Shown here: piece by piece, positions 43,980 through 52,833 of the stretch | Layout of the letters: every line of letters begins with the position of its first letter | How positions within the stretch are numbered: the stretch's first letter is position 1 | Source of the DNA: G963663775 sp963664255 | GTDB lineage: Bacteria; Bacillota; Clostridia; Oscillospirales; Butyricicoccaceae | Direction: 5' to 3' | Length of the DNA stretch: 64,000 nt | NCBI GenBank assembly: GCA_963664255.1 | Contig: OY760938.1 | Location: 1,922,001 to 1,986,000, forward strand | Program-made: the position numbers and the translations under genes | Notes under the pieces: generated by a model | Told to the model about the DNA's origin: nothing | Databases searched by the model: none | Seen by the model: only the letters and a program-made list of their open reading frames with translations

Positions 43980-44002
43980 GAACGATTTCGATTGCAGAGT
44001 TC

Positions 44003-44037
44003 AAAAGGACAGGACGTTACGTCCTGTCCTTTTTTAT
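44003..44037 (+). terminator. Terminator of rpsU
   Basis: A 13-bp perfect stem (AAAAGGACAGGAC with GTCCTGTCCTTTT), a 5-nt loop and a T run. Confidence 0.95.
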
Positions 44038-44190
44038 GACATCCTCCGCACCGCAGTGCGCATGGAATCTGAAAAAAAGGCGCGACCTGCGCGTGCAGGG
44101 TTTTGCAACCGCTTTGGGGAAAGGCTATCGATGCAATCACAGCACGTAAGCCCCGCCCTTGTTATCCAACACCGCAAAGGAGGAAACACC

Positions 44191-44682
44191 ATGAAGCTGC
44201 ACATCAGAGCATTTACCAAAGCCGACCTTGCCCAAATGCTGGACATTTGGAACGATGTGGTGCAGGAGGGGGTTGCATTCCCGCAAATGGAATGCTTGAC
44301 AGCCAGCAGCGGGTGGGATTTTTTTGCCGAACAGTCCTTCACAGGGGTGGCAGAGGACGCAGGCACAGGGGAAATTGTGGGGCTGTATATTCTGCATCCC
44401 AACAACGTGGGACGCTGTGGGCACATCGCAAACGCCAGCTATGCCGTCAAAGCGGATAAGCGAGGGCTGCACATCGGCGAAACCTTGGTTTCCGATTGTC
44501 TGCGGCAGGCAAAGGCACTGGATTTTAAAATTTTACAGTTTAATGCGGTGGTGCGTACCAATTATGGTGCACTGCATCTGTATGAAAAGCTGGGGTTTGT
44601 GCAGTTGGGGGTCATTCCAGGCGGTTTTTTGCGGAAAGACGGCAAGTATGAGGACATTATCCCACACTATCATCTTCTGTGA
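44191..44682 (+). CDS. GNAT family N-acetyltransferase
   Basis: The 163-residue acetyltransferase has IRAFTKADLAQMLDIWNDVV at the start, the acetyl-CoA site region YAVKADKRGLHIGETLVSDCL (RGxxIG type), and NAVVRTNYGALHLYEKLGFVQLG. It belongs with the PhnO/RimI-like enzymes; the acceptor is unknown. AAAGGAGG lies before the ATG at 44191. Confidence 0.92.
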   Translation: MKLHIRAFTKADLAQMLDIWNDVVQEGVAFPQMECLTASSGWDFFAEQSFTGVAEDAGTGEIVGLYILHPNNVGRCGHIANASYAVKADKRGLHIGETLVSDCLRQAKALDFKILQFNAVVRTNYGALHLYEKLGFVQLGVIPGGFLRKDGKYEDIIPHYHLL

Positions 44683-44765
44683 ATCTTCAGAACGAAATGG
44701 GAAAAATGGAAGAAAAAAAGCGAAACTGGAAATGTTAATAAATAATTCATATTCACGACAAGGTT

Positions 44766-45047
44766 TTGACATAGTTTTCTTGTATGATAATAACAGTTCC
44801 AAGAGAACACAAGGCAAACAAGCCTGCTATAATGAACCTGCCAGTCCGGTTGTGGGTCGGAATACCGCACAATCAATGGATATGGCAGACTACCCACAAC
44901 AGTGCGGCGGCGTACTCCCCCCCTCGCTGCCGACCTTTTTGAATATGATTGGACAAGGAAACATCTCCCCCCTCTCTTTTTTTCTTTTGTCCGCAAGCGT
45001 CTGCACGTTTTTTCCTCCTCTCTTTTTAACGTGTAGACGCTTTTTTC
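44766..45047 (+). ncRNA. Candidate non-coding RNA with promoters and terminator
   Basis: TTGACA at 44766-44771 with TAATAA 16 nt on, and an extended -10 TGC-TATAAT at 44825-44833, precede a stretch without a credible reading frame. The stretch holds strong complementarities: GTTGTGGGT/ACCCACAAC, CTGCCA/TGGCAG interleaved with it as in a pseudoknot, and GGTCGG/CCGACC followed by five T. It ends in a 15-bp stem (44995-45009 with 45028-45042) with a pyrimidine loop and T run, oriented for the plus strand. No known RNA family is recognised. Confidence 0.5.
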
Positions 45048-45064
45048 TGTCCTTTTATCGAAAA

Positions 45065-45325
45065 TTATCCAGAGAAACTCCAGCTCAGCAAAACCAGCAG
45101 CACTGCACCCGTAGGGCCAAGCAGGGTGATGATGGCGGCAGTGACGGCATTGATGCTGATGGTGATGCCCACCAGAGAAGCGCACAGGCTGCAGGCAAGC
45201 AGCCCCAACAGTCCGCCGCAGACCTGCACACCCAGCCGCAGCAGAAAGCGCAGCGGTGCAAACAGGATGCTGCCCATCAGCACCAGAAAAATCGCCAGAA
45301 TGCCATAGAGTATGGTGGTAGACAT
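45065..45325 (-). CDS. bofA: BofA family sporulation membrane protein
   Basis: The 86-residue hydrophobic protein has two to three membrane segments and the BofA pattern: an early APLRFLLRLGVQVCGGLLGL segment, then GITISINAVTAAIITLLGPTG. In Bacillus, BofA restrains the pro-sigma-K protease SpoIVFB in the mother cell. AAGGAGGGGAGG precedes the ATG, and a sigma-E-like promoter lies upstream. No recR or spoIVFB genes are adjacent. Confidence 0.85.
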   Translation of the reverse strand: MSTTILYGILAIFLVLMGSILFAPLRFLLRLGVQVCGGLLGLLACSLCASLVGITISINAVTAAIITLLGPTGAVLLVLLSWSFSG

Positions 45326-45350
45326 CGTCCTCCCCTCCTTTTTTATAGCA

Positions 45351-45379
45351 AGTATATGGCGGGGGCGTTGGTGTTATGA
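45351..45379 (-). promoter_or_regulatory. Sigma-E-like promoter of bofA
   Basis: On the minus strand, CATATACT fits the sigma-E -10 consensus exactly (45351-45358). TCATAAC (45373-45379) lies 14 nt upstream and matches the -35 at five of seven positions. Confidence 0.6.
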
Positions 45380-45413
45380 TAAGATATATGCGGATAAAAT
45401 CCCACAGAAGCGT

Positions 45414-45442
45414 TTGACGAACGTGCTAAATTCCGCTATAAT
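45414..45442 (+). promoter_or_regulatory. Promoter of parE-parC
   Basis: TTGACG (45414-45419), 17 nt, TATAAT (45437-45442). Confidence 0.82.
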
Positions 45443-45526
45443 AGCTAATGCTGTTGTCATGAAATCCGCAGCATCGGCAAAAATAGACGATAACCGCGAT
45501 GGATGATATAAAATTAGGTGAAATAT

Positions 45527-47521
45527 ATGAAACGAAAAACATCACAATATGGTAACGAAAGCATCTCTTCGCTCAAGGGTGCCGACCGTGTGCGCAAGCG
45601 TCCAGGGGTCATCTTCGGTTCGGACGGACTGGAAGGCTGTGAGCACGCGGTGTTTGAAATCCTGTCCAACTCCATCGACGAGGCGCGGGAAGGCTATGGC
45701 AGCCGTATCGTGGTCACCCGCTATGCGGATGGCTCGATTGAGGTGCAGGACGAAGGACGCGGCATCCCTGTGGAATATAACGAGGGCGAGGCACGCTACA
45801 ACTGGGAGTTGGTCTTTTGCGAGCTGTATGCAGGCGGCAAATATCAAAACGAAACGGGCGAAAATTATGAGTTTTCACTCGGACTCAATGGCTTGGGCAC
45901 GTGTGCCACCCAATATGCGTCGGCATATATGGATGTGAATGTGGTGCGCGATGGGTTTTCGTATGATTTGCACTTTGAAAAAGGCGAAAACTGCACCAAA
46001 GCAAAGGAAGGCTACATCAAACAGCCGACGAATGCCAAAAAAACCGGCACAACCATCCGTTGGAAGCCAGATTTAGAGGTATTCACCGACATTGCCATTC
46101 CCGAGGCGTATTATCTGGATGTGCTCAAGCGACAGGCGGTGGTGAACAATCAGCTGTTGTTTGTGTTCCGCAACGAAACTGAAAACGGCTTTGCAACCAC
46201 GCAGTTTCGTTATGAAAACGGCATCACCGACTATGTGACCGAGCTGGCGGGCGAAACCCCGCTGACCACGGTGCAGTTTTTGCAGGCGGAAAAACGCGGA
46301 CGTGACCGCGCCGACAAGCCCGAATATCGCGTCAAGCTGTCGTGTGCGTTTTGCTTTTCGTCCGCGGTCAGCCGCACGGAATATTATCACAACTCTTCGT
46401 GGCTGGAATATGGCGGTGCGCCAGACAAGGCGGTGCGCTCGGCATTTGTGTCCGCGATTGACGGCTATTTGAAGCAGGGCGGCAAATATCAAAAGAACGA
46501 AAGCAAGGTTTCTTATCAGGATGTGCTGGACAGCTTGATTTTTGTATCCAACTGCTTTTCTACCTATACATCCTACGAAAACCAAACCAAAAAATCCATC
46601 ACAAATAAGTTTGTGCAGGAAGCCATGACCGAATTTTTGAAGGAAGGTTTGGAAATTTATTTCATTGAGAACAAGGCAGAGGCGGATAAAATCGCCGAGC
46701 AAATTCTCATCAATAAGCGCAGCCGCGAACAGGCGGAAAAGGCGCGTCTGAACATCAAGAAAAAGCTGTCGGGCAATCTGGATGTGGTCAACCGCGTGCA
46801 GAAGTTTGTGGACTGCCGCACAAAAGACCTCTCGCGCCGCGAGCTGTACATCGTGGAAGGTGACAGTGCGCTCGGCTCATGCAAACAAGGGCGCGATGCG
46901 GAATTTCAAGCGATTATTCCCGTGCGCGGCAAGATTCTCAACTGCCTGAAGGCAGATTATGATAAAATTTTTAAAAACGACATCATCACTGACCTGCTGA
47001 AGGTGCTTGGCTGTGGGGTGGAGGTACGCTCCAAGGCATCAAAAGACCTCAGCGCGTTTGATTTGGACAGCCTGCGCTGGCATAAGGTCATCATTTGTAC
47101 CGATGCCGATGTGGACGGCTTCCAGATTCGTACGCTGATTTTGACAATGCTCTATCGGCTCGTGCCTACCCTCATCGAGCAGGGCTATGTGTACATTGCG
47201 GAATCACCGCTGTATGAAATTTCCTATCGTGATAAGAGCTATTTTGCCTTTGATGAAACCGAAAAAGCCAAGATTCTCAAAAAGCTGGAGGGCAAAAAAA
47301 TCCTCATCCAGCGCTCCAAGGGCTTGGGCGAAAACGAAGGGGACATGATGTGGGAGACCACGATGAATCCCGAAACACGCCGCCTTATTCGGGTGCAGGC
47401 AGAGGAAGCGGAGAAAACGGCAGCGATGTTTGACCTGCTGCTTGGGGAAAATTTGGCGGGGCGCAAGGAATACATTGCGGAAAACGGCAGCCAGTATATC
47501 GATTTAGCGGATATTTCATAA
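45527..47521 (+). CDS. parE: DNA topoisomerase IV subunit B (ATPase)
   Basis: The 664-residue type IIA topoisomerase subunit has the GHKL ATPase domain (EILSNSIDEAREG, DEGRGIPVEY, LGLNGLG), the transducer domain, and the TOPRIM part with IVEGDSALGS, PVRGKILNCLKA and TDADVDGFQIRTL for magnesium. With ParC it decatenates daughter chromosomes. It is divergent from textbook GyrB (for example GLNGLGT where GLHGVG is usual). AGGTG 6 nt ahead favours the ATG 45527 over the GTG at 45518. Confidence 0.94.
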   Translation: MKRKTSQYGNESISSLKGADRVRKRPGVIFGSDGLEGCEHAVFEILSNSIDEAREGYGSRIVVTRYADGSIEVQDEGRGIPVEYNEGEARYNWELVFCELYAGGKYQNETGENYEFSLGLNGLGTCATQYASAYMDVNVVRDGFSYDLHFEKGENCTKAKEGYIKQPTNAKKTGTTIRWKPDLEVFTDIAIPEAYYLDVLKRQAVVNNQLLFVFRNETENGFATTQFRYENGITDYVTELAGETPLTTVQFLQAEKRGRDRADKPEYRVKLSCAFCFSSAVSRTEYYHNSSWLEYGGAPDKAVRSAFVSAIDGYLKQGGKYQKNESKVSYQDVLDSLIFVSNCFSTYTSYENQTKKSITNKFVQEAMTEFLKEGLEIYFIENKAEADKIAEQILINKRSREQAEKARLNIKKKLSGNLDVVNRVQKFVDCRTKDLSRRELYIVEGDSALGSCKQGRDAEFQAIIPVRGKILNCLKADYDKIFKNDIITDLLKVLGCGVEVRSKASKDLSAFDLDSLRWHKVIICTDADVDGFQIRTLILTMLYRLVPTLIEQGYVYIAESPLYEISYRDKSYFAFDETEKAKILKKLEGKKILIQRSKGLGENEGDMMWETTMNPETRRLIRVQAEEAEKTAAMFDLLLGENLAGRKEYIAENGSQYIDLADIS

Positions 47522-47576
47522 AAAAACGGTGCCAAAGACAGGGGAGTGCCTCGCAACGGAGGAGAATGGATAAGGA

Positions 47577-49781
47577 ATGACGAAAAAAACGCAATCAGGA
47601 AATCTGCACGAATATCCGGCACTGGACCAGCCGATTACCGAAACACTGCGCGAAAACTATATGCCGTATGCGATGAGTGTCATCGTGTCGCGTGCGATTC
47701 CGGAAATTGACGGCTTTAAGCCGTCCCACCGCAAGCTGCTGTATACCATGTATAAAAAGGGGCTGCTGGGCGGAAATCGCACCAAATCTGCCAACATCGT
47801 GGGCGAAACCATGAAGCTCAATCCGCACGGCGATGGGGCGATTTATGAAACGATGGTGCGTCTGACCCGCGGCAACGAATCGCTGCTGACGCCGTTTGTG
47901 GACAGCAAGGGCAACTTTGGCAAGGTCTATTCCCGCGACATGGCATATGCGGCATCGCGTTACACAGAGGCGCGTCTGGATGCCATTTGTACCGAGGTTT
48001 TCCGCGACATTGACGCGGACGCGGTCGATTTTATCGACAACTATGACGGCTCGATGCAGGAGCCAACCCTGCTGCCGACCACGTTCCCCAATATTTTGGT
48101 GTCGGCAAATACCGGCATTGCGGTGGGCATGGCATCGAATTTCTGCGGGTTCAACCTGCATGAGGTGTGCCAAACCGCAATCGCCTGCATCCGCAATCCA
48201 CAGCATGATTTGCTGACCACCCTGCCTGCACCCGATTTTTCCACAGGCGGGGAAATCATTTTTGATGCGGACGAGATGCGCCGCATCTATGAAAGCGGAC
48301 GCGGCTCGTTTAAGGTGCGCTGCAAATGGAAGTATCTGAAAAAAGAAAACCTCATCGAAATCACGCAGATTCCCTATACCACGACGATTGAAGCCATCAT
48401 TGACAAGGTGGCGGAGCTGGTAAAGCTCGGCAAGGTGCGCGAAATTTCAGATATTCGCGATGAAACCGACCTGAACGGTCTGAAAATCGCCATCGACCTC
48501 AAGCGCGGCACAGACCCCGAAAAGCTGATGGTCAAGCTGATGAAAATGACCCCGCTGATGGACAGCTTTTCCTGCAACTTTAATGTGCTGATAGGCGGTA
48601 TGCCGCGGGTGCTTGGCGTGCGCGGCGTGCTGGAGGAATGGACCGCATGGCGCACCGAATGCGTCCGCCGCCGTGTGGCATTTGATTTGCAGAAAAAGCG
48701 CGAAAAGCTGCATCTGCTGCAAGGCTTGTCCAAGATTCTGCTCGACATTGACCGCGCCATAAAAATCATCCGCGACACCCGCGAAGATGCCGAGGTTGTG
48801 CCCAATCTGATGATGGGCTTTGGCATTGACAAGGTGCAGGCGGAATATGTCGCGGAAATTCGTCTGCGCCACATCAATCAGGAATATATCCTCAAGCGGG
48901 TACAGGAAACCGCATCGCTGTCGGATGAAATCGAACGCCTTGAGGGCATTCTGGGCAGCAAAAAGAAGGTTCAGGACATCATCATTCGTGAACTGGAGCA
49001 GGTTATCAAAAAATACCCTGCGGTGCGCAAAAGTGAAATCATTTATGCGCATGAGGTGGAGGAATATAACGAGCAGGAGCAAATTGAAGACTATCCTGTG
49101 CTGTTGTTCCTGACGCGCGAGGGTTATTTTAAGAAAATCACCCCCCAATCCTGGCGCATGAGCGGTGAGCACAAGCTCAAGGATGGGGATGCAGTTGTGT
49201 GGCAAACCGAAGCCACCAACCGCGCGGAAATCATCTTCTTCACCGACCGTCAGCAGGCGTATAAAGCCCGTCTGCATGAGTTTGAGGACGGCAAGGCTTC
49301 GACCTTGGGTGAATTTTTGAACGCAAAGCTGGGCATGGAGGACGGCGAAACCCCGATTTTCGCCTTTTTACCCGCAGATTATAAGCGCAGCATGGTGGTG
49401 GTCTTTCAAAACGGCAAGGCGGCACGCTTTGCGCTGGAAAGCTTTTCCACCAAGACCAATCGCCGCCGCCTAACGGGAGCATATTCGGACAAAACCCCTG
49501 CGGTTGCATTCTTTGTGGCAGAGGATGATACCGAAATCACGATGTTCTCCACCGCAGGGCGTGCGCTGACCTTCTCTGTCGGGGTGCTCGACATCAAGAG
49601 CACACGCACCACACAGGGCGTGCAGACCATGGTACTGCGTGGCAAGCACACCATCACCCATGCCTGCCTGATGCAGGACGCAAAGCTGCGGGACAACGGA
49701 CGCTATCGCTGCAGCAGCATTCCGTCTATCGGTGCAGTGCTGCGCGAGGATGACCTGCCGGAAGCACAGATTACCTTTTAA
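47577..49781 (+). CDS. parC: DNA topoisomerase IV subunit A
   Basis: The 734-residue DNA-cleaving subunit has LRENYMPYAMSVIVSRAIPE, DGFKPSHRKLLYTMY, the catalytic Tyr in AASRYTEARLDAI, coiled-coil and tower regions, and a short beta-pinwheel C-terminal domain without a clear GyrA box, in line with decatenase rather than gyrase activity. It starts 55 nt after parE, forming an operon. The last residues lie just before a terminator. Confidence 0.94.
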   Translation: MTKKTQSGNLHEYPALDQPITETLRENYMPYAMSVIVSRAIPEIDGFKPSHRKLLYTMYKKGLLGGNRTKSANIVGETMKLNPHGDGAIYETMVRLTRGNESLLTPFVDSKGNFGKVYSRDMAYAASRYTEARLDAICTEVFRDIDADAVDFIDNYDGSMQEPTLLPTTFPNILVSANTGIAVGMASNFCGFNLHEVCQTAIACIRNPQHDLLTTLPAPDFSTGGEIIFDADEMRRIYESGRGSFKVRCKWKYLKKENLIEITQIPYTTTIEAIIDKVAELVKLGKVREISDIRDETDLNGLKIAIDLKRGTDPEKLMVKLMKMTPLMDSFSCNFNVLIGGMPRVLGVRGVLEEWTAWRTECVRRRVAFDLQKKREKLHLLQGLSKILLDIDRAIKIIRDTREDAEVVPNLMMGFGIDKVQAEYVAEIRLRHINQEYILKRVQETASLSDEIERLEGILGSKKKVQDIIIRELEQVIKKYPAVRKSEIIYAHEVEEYNEQEQIEDYPVLLFLTREGYFKKITPQSWRMSGEHKLKDGDAVVWQTEATNRAEIIFFTDRQQAYKARLHEFEDGKASTLGEFLNAKLGMEDGETPIFAFLPADYKRSMVVVFQNGKAARFALESFSTKTNRRRLTGAYSDKTPAVAFFVAEDDTEITMFSTAGRALTFSVGVLDIKSTRTTQGVQTMVLRGKHTITHACLMQDAKLRDNGRYRCSSIPSIGAVLREDDLPEAQITF

Positions 49782-49791
49782 AAAAGCATCG

Positions 49792-49835
49792 AAAACGGAT
49801 ACAACCACGGGGAAATGGTTTGTATCCGTTTTTTG
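49792..49835 (+). terminator. Terminator of parE-parC
   Basis: AAAACGGATACA...ACCA pairs with TGGT...TGTATCCGTTTT around an 8-nt loop, with one bulge, followed by T residues. Confidence 0.9.
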
Positions 49836-49867
49836 TCGAAAAAAAGATAGCACAGCGGTGGGGATTG

Positions 49868-49963
49868 TGCTATACTGATACAGGTCAAAAACGGCATGAC
49901 ACCGCGGGCAGAAAAGGGAAGCTGTCCCTGTGGGGGTGATGCCAAAACAAGGGGGATTTTTTC
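49868..49963 (+). promoter_or_regulatory. Extended -10 promoter and structured leader of the exporter gene
   Basis: TGC-TATACT (49868-49876) starts a leader of about 80 nt. GGCAT (49893-49897) pairs with ATGCC, CACC pairs with GGTG beyond a GA bulge, and GGCAG/CTGTC form an inner hairpin. The fold ends before the AAGGGGGA site. Confidence 0.5.
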
Positions 49964-50902
49964 GTGCATTTCATCAAGGGATTTCACGTGGGACAGCGTG
50001 CGGCAAAAACCGCCATTGCAGTCGGTTTGTCGCTGCTGGTGACGCAATGGATGGGGTCTTCACTGCCGATTTTTGCGGCAATCGGCGCCATTTCTGTCAT
50101 GAGCCGTACGTGGAGCGATTCCATACGCGAAAGCGTGATGCAGTTCGCCGGCACGCTGGTCGGCTATTTGGTGGCGTGTTTGTTTGTGTTATATTTGCCG
50201 TGGCCGCCGCAGTTCTTTCTGTGGATGGGCATTGGTACGTTTTTGGTGATTGCGCTGTGTATCGCCCTGCGGCTGCATTTTGCGATTCCGCTGGCGTGCA
50301 TCGTGTTTGCCGATGTGTGCCTGTACACGGGTGAGAATGCAGTGGTGTATGGCTTCCATCGCTTCACAGATACCATTGTGGGGCTGGTGGTGGCACTGCT
50401 GGTGAATCTGGTGATTCGCCCCTACAACAACCGCGGCAAAATCAAAAAGCTGATGGAAAAGATTCAAAAAATGGTGGTGCCGCTGCTGGGCGGGCGTGTG
50501 CTGGAGCATCGCTATCCAGATTTGTCGGAATTGCGCGCAGAAATGAATTTGCTGTCGGCAGAGCTGAAAATTTTTGAGCAGCAGCCACCCATCACCCTGC
50601 GCCGCCGTGCGATGCACTTGACGGCAAGACGGCAGGAAGCGGCATATCTGCGCGGCTGTGAGCAGCTGCTGCAGAAGATGGTGGGCGAGTTGGAGGCGTT
50701 ATGCAACATGGACGCCAACCCCATTCCCGGGGAAATGAGCCAGAAACGGCTTGCTGCGCAGGGGCTCTATCTGTCCAAGGAGCTGCAAAGCTATGTGCGC
50801 TGCTGTGAAACCGACACGGTGGTGCTGGATTATCACATTGCGAATTTTTTAGATGCGTACGATTTCCTCAGCGCATTTCGATTGCAGGATAAAGCTGCAT
50901 AA
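49964..50902 (+). CDS. Aromatic acid exporter-like (FUSC/ArAE family) membrane protein
   Basis: The 312-residue protein has five to six hydrophobic segments in the first 150 residues (GQRAAKTAIAVGLSLLVTQW, FAAIGAISVMSRTWSDSI, a conserved run of the family) and a soluble helical C-terminal half of about 160 residues. It matches the short Firmicute members of the aromatic acid exporter family. The substrate is unknown. It starts with GTG behind AAGGGGG and is monocistronic. Confidence 0.85.
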   Translation: MHFIKGFHVGQRAAKTAIAVGLSLLVTQWMGSSLPIFAAIGAISVMSRTWSDSIRESVMQFAGTLVGYLVACLFVLYLPWPPQFFLWMGIGTFLVIALCIALRLHFAIPLACIVFADVCLYTGENAVVYGFHRFTDTIVGLVVALLVNLVIRPYNNRGKIKKLMEKIQKMVVPLLGGRVLEHRYPDLSELRAEMNLLSAELKIFEQQPPITLRRRAMHLTARRQEAAYLRGCEQLLQKMVGELEALCNMDANPIPGEMSQKRLAAQGLYLSKELQSYVRCCETDTVVLDYHIANFLDAYDFLSAFRLQDKAA

Positions 50903-50944
50903 TCAAAACCCCGCCCGTATTTGGTCGATACAGGCGGGGTTTTG

Positions 50945-51919
50945 TCATAAAAAAATGTCCGTTGCAAATTCTGCAAGGGTGAACAGCGCAAACAGTACCA
51001 TGCCGACATTGCCGAAGGCGGTGCGAACATAGCCCTGCGGCAGGGTGCATTCCGGTGGATGCAGCTGCAGCTGATGCCGCTGGGACAGCAAAAGCAGGAT
51101 GCCCGCAATCACACACAGGAACATTGCTGCGGCATAGCCATAGCTGAGCAGGGCAGACACAAACGGCGTGGCAAAGCCGGACGGCAGCCATGCGGCGGGG
51201 TCGGTCATGGCGGGGGTCAGCACGCCGCCGACCAGATTGATGCACAGATGCAGCAGGATGCTGTAACGCAGGCGTCCGGTGCGCAGATAGAGATAGGCGA
51301 GGACACAGCCGATGGATGCGGCATAAAAAAACTGATAAAAATTCCCATGGAACAGCCCGAACAGTATGCCCGAGAGCAACATAGCAGGTTTTTCACCAAA
51401 TTGACGAATGCGGTCCAGCAGCAGCTTGCGGAAGAGAATTTCCTCAAAAATGGGCGCGGCAAGCAGGATGGCAAGCGTCCAAATGAAGGGGTTGGTTTCC
51501 GAGGCGATGGCGTCCAAATCGTTGCTGTTGGTTGTGCCAAACACAGAATCGATGCCCTGCATTGCCAGAGTGCCCGCCAAGCTGCCCAGATACATCAGCG
51601 AAATGCCAATCAGCAGGCAAGCCAAAAACATCCGCAGGGTCGGTGCATGGTGCTGGGGGGTGCGCGCAGGCACGCGCTGCATCAGCAAAGCGGTTATCGG
51701 TACGCCGAGCAGATACATCGAAAACATGGCAACCGCACTGGCAAGGGTGGTGTCCGCCAGTTCTACGGGTGTAAGCCAGAAAAAGGCAATCAGCAGCACT
51801 TGGAGGATGTAAATGGACAGATATGCTACGCCGATGCGCGAAAAGCACTGCTTTTCGGTGAGGTAGGATGCATGGGGCGCGGGGTCAAACCCGCTGTCGA
51901 AGGAAGGGGCATGATTCAT
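50945..51919 (-). CDS. CPBP family intramembrane metalloprotease
   Basis: The 324-residue membrane protein has about eight hydrophobic segments and the CPBP/Abi catalytic motifs: the Glu pair with Arg in FEEILFRKLLLDRI, the FGLFHGNFYQF His and the late LLHLCINLVGG His. Family members process prenylated or membrane peptides and sometimes give bacteriocin immunity. AGGAGG precedes the ATG 51919. The gene is monocistronic and converges on the exporter gene. Confidence 0.9.
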   Translation of the reverse strand: MNHAPSFDSGFDPAPHASYLTEKQCFSRIGVAYLSIYILQVLLIAFFWLTPVELADTTLASAVAMFSMYLLGVPITALLMQRVPARTPQHHAPTLRMFLACLLIGISLMYLGSLAGTLAMQGIDSVFGTTNSNDLDAIASETNPFIWTLAILLAAPIFEEILFRKLLLDRIRQFGEKPAMLLSGILFGLFHGNFYQFFYAASIGCVLAYLYLRTGRLRYSILLHLCINLVGGVLTPAMTDPAAWLPSGFATPFVSALLSYGYAAAMFLCVIAGILLLLSQRHQLQLHPPECTLPQGYVRTAFGNVGMVLFALFTLAEFATDIFL

Positions 51920-52202
51920 AAAGAACCTCCTAAAGTTCTCGTTTTTTTGCAGGCACATACGCGTATAGTGGAATGCGCTGTGTGCGTGCAGACGGTGGGG
52001 GTGGAGGCGGTGCGCCTGCGCGTGAAAGGCGTAATTGTGAATTTTTTGCGACAAAGTCCGTGAAAACATTTCCGAAAAGAGTGAGGTGTGTTATGATAAA
52101 CCTATAAGAAGATTGCCGTGCCTATGCATATGCATCCCCGTTACGGTGTGCCACAAGCAAGCTATGTTGTGTTCTCATTTTTCGGAAAGGAAGGTGTTCT
52201 AA

Positions 52203-52775
52203 ATGCTGTGTTCACAGGACCTGGTATTGTGCAAATTGGCAAAATTGCTTTCGGAGCAAGGGGTGTTTTGGGGGCTTGGCGGGGAAACCATGCTGCGGCT
52301 GCGCGGGATTTTGGAAGAATCCAGTCAAATCTGCATTTTCATTGGGACGCAGGAGATGCAAAAGGTCGATGCGCTCTTCATGTCCATCGGCACTGCCTAT
52401 CAGCGCGAGCTGTCGCCGCATTATGCCTCTCGCTTTTTTCGGCATTACACCATAGAGGGGCAGGATGTCACTGTGGTCAGCGGCTTGGCACTGCATCACC
52501 AAGGGTTTTTCTTTACCTATCCGTTTACGTCCGCGGACATTGTTTCTATCCATAAACTGGGAGGTATGCCCATCCCCATGATTGCTGCGGAGGATGCGTA
52601 TGTGCTGTATCAGATGATGCCGGGCTGTGCGCACTTGGTGCAGCAGATGGAACGGCATTTTGCAGCGTGCGGAATCGAACGCCCCGAACGCTTTGCCCAG
52701 CTGCGCCAGCATCCGCTGCCGCCAGCTGTCATTGCATCTATTTTGCGCTGGACGGCGATGGAACTGCGTGCCTAA
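52203..52775 (+). CDS. Degenerate nucleotidyltransferase-like protein
   Basis: The 190-residue protein is not securely identified. An N-terminal FWGLGGETMLRLRG resembles the Gly-Gly motif that opens the nucleotidyltransferase fold of LinA/AbiEii-type proteins, and IPMIAAEDAYVLYQMMPG resembles the later helix of the same group. However, the metal-binding Asp pair expected about 15 residues after the Gly-Gly is missing (SSQICIFIG is found). It is probably a non-catalytic relative. AAGGAAGG lies ahead of the ATG, and a strong terminator follows. Confidence 0.6.
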   Translation: MLCSQDLVLCKLAKLLSEQGVFWGLGGETMLRLRGILEESSQICIFIGTQEMQKVDALFMSIGTAYQRELSPHYASRFFRHYTIEGQDVTVVSGLALHHQGFFFTYPFTSADIVSIHKLGGMPIPMIAAEDAYVLYQMMPGCAHLVQQMERHFAACGIERPERFAQLRQHPLPPAVIASILRWTAMELRA

Positions 52776-52793
52776 CATAACGATATATCACTA

Positions 52794-52833
52794 AAAAAGT
52801 GCCGCTCTCGCGAGAGAGAGCGGCACTTTTTTT
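52794..52833 (+). terminator. Bidirectional terminator
   Basis: GTGCCGCTCTC pairs with GAGAGCGGCAC, with A and T tracts on the two sides, serving both convergent genes. Confidence 0.93.

Noticed and set aside
44831..44941. A 36-codon frame starting within the TATAATG at 44828
   Set aside because: No ribosome binding site, the start overlaps the promoter, and the codons follow the paired RNA segments.
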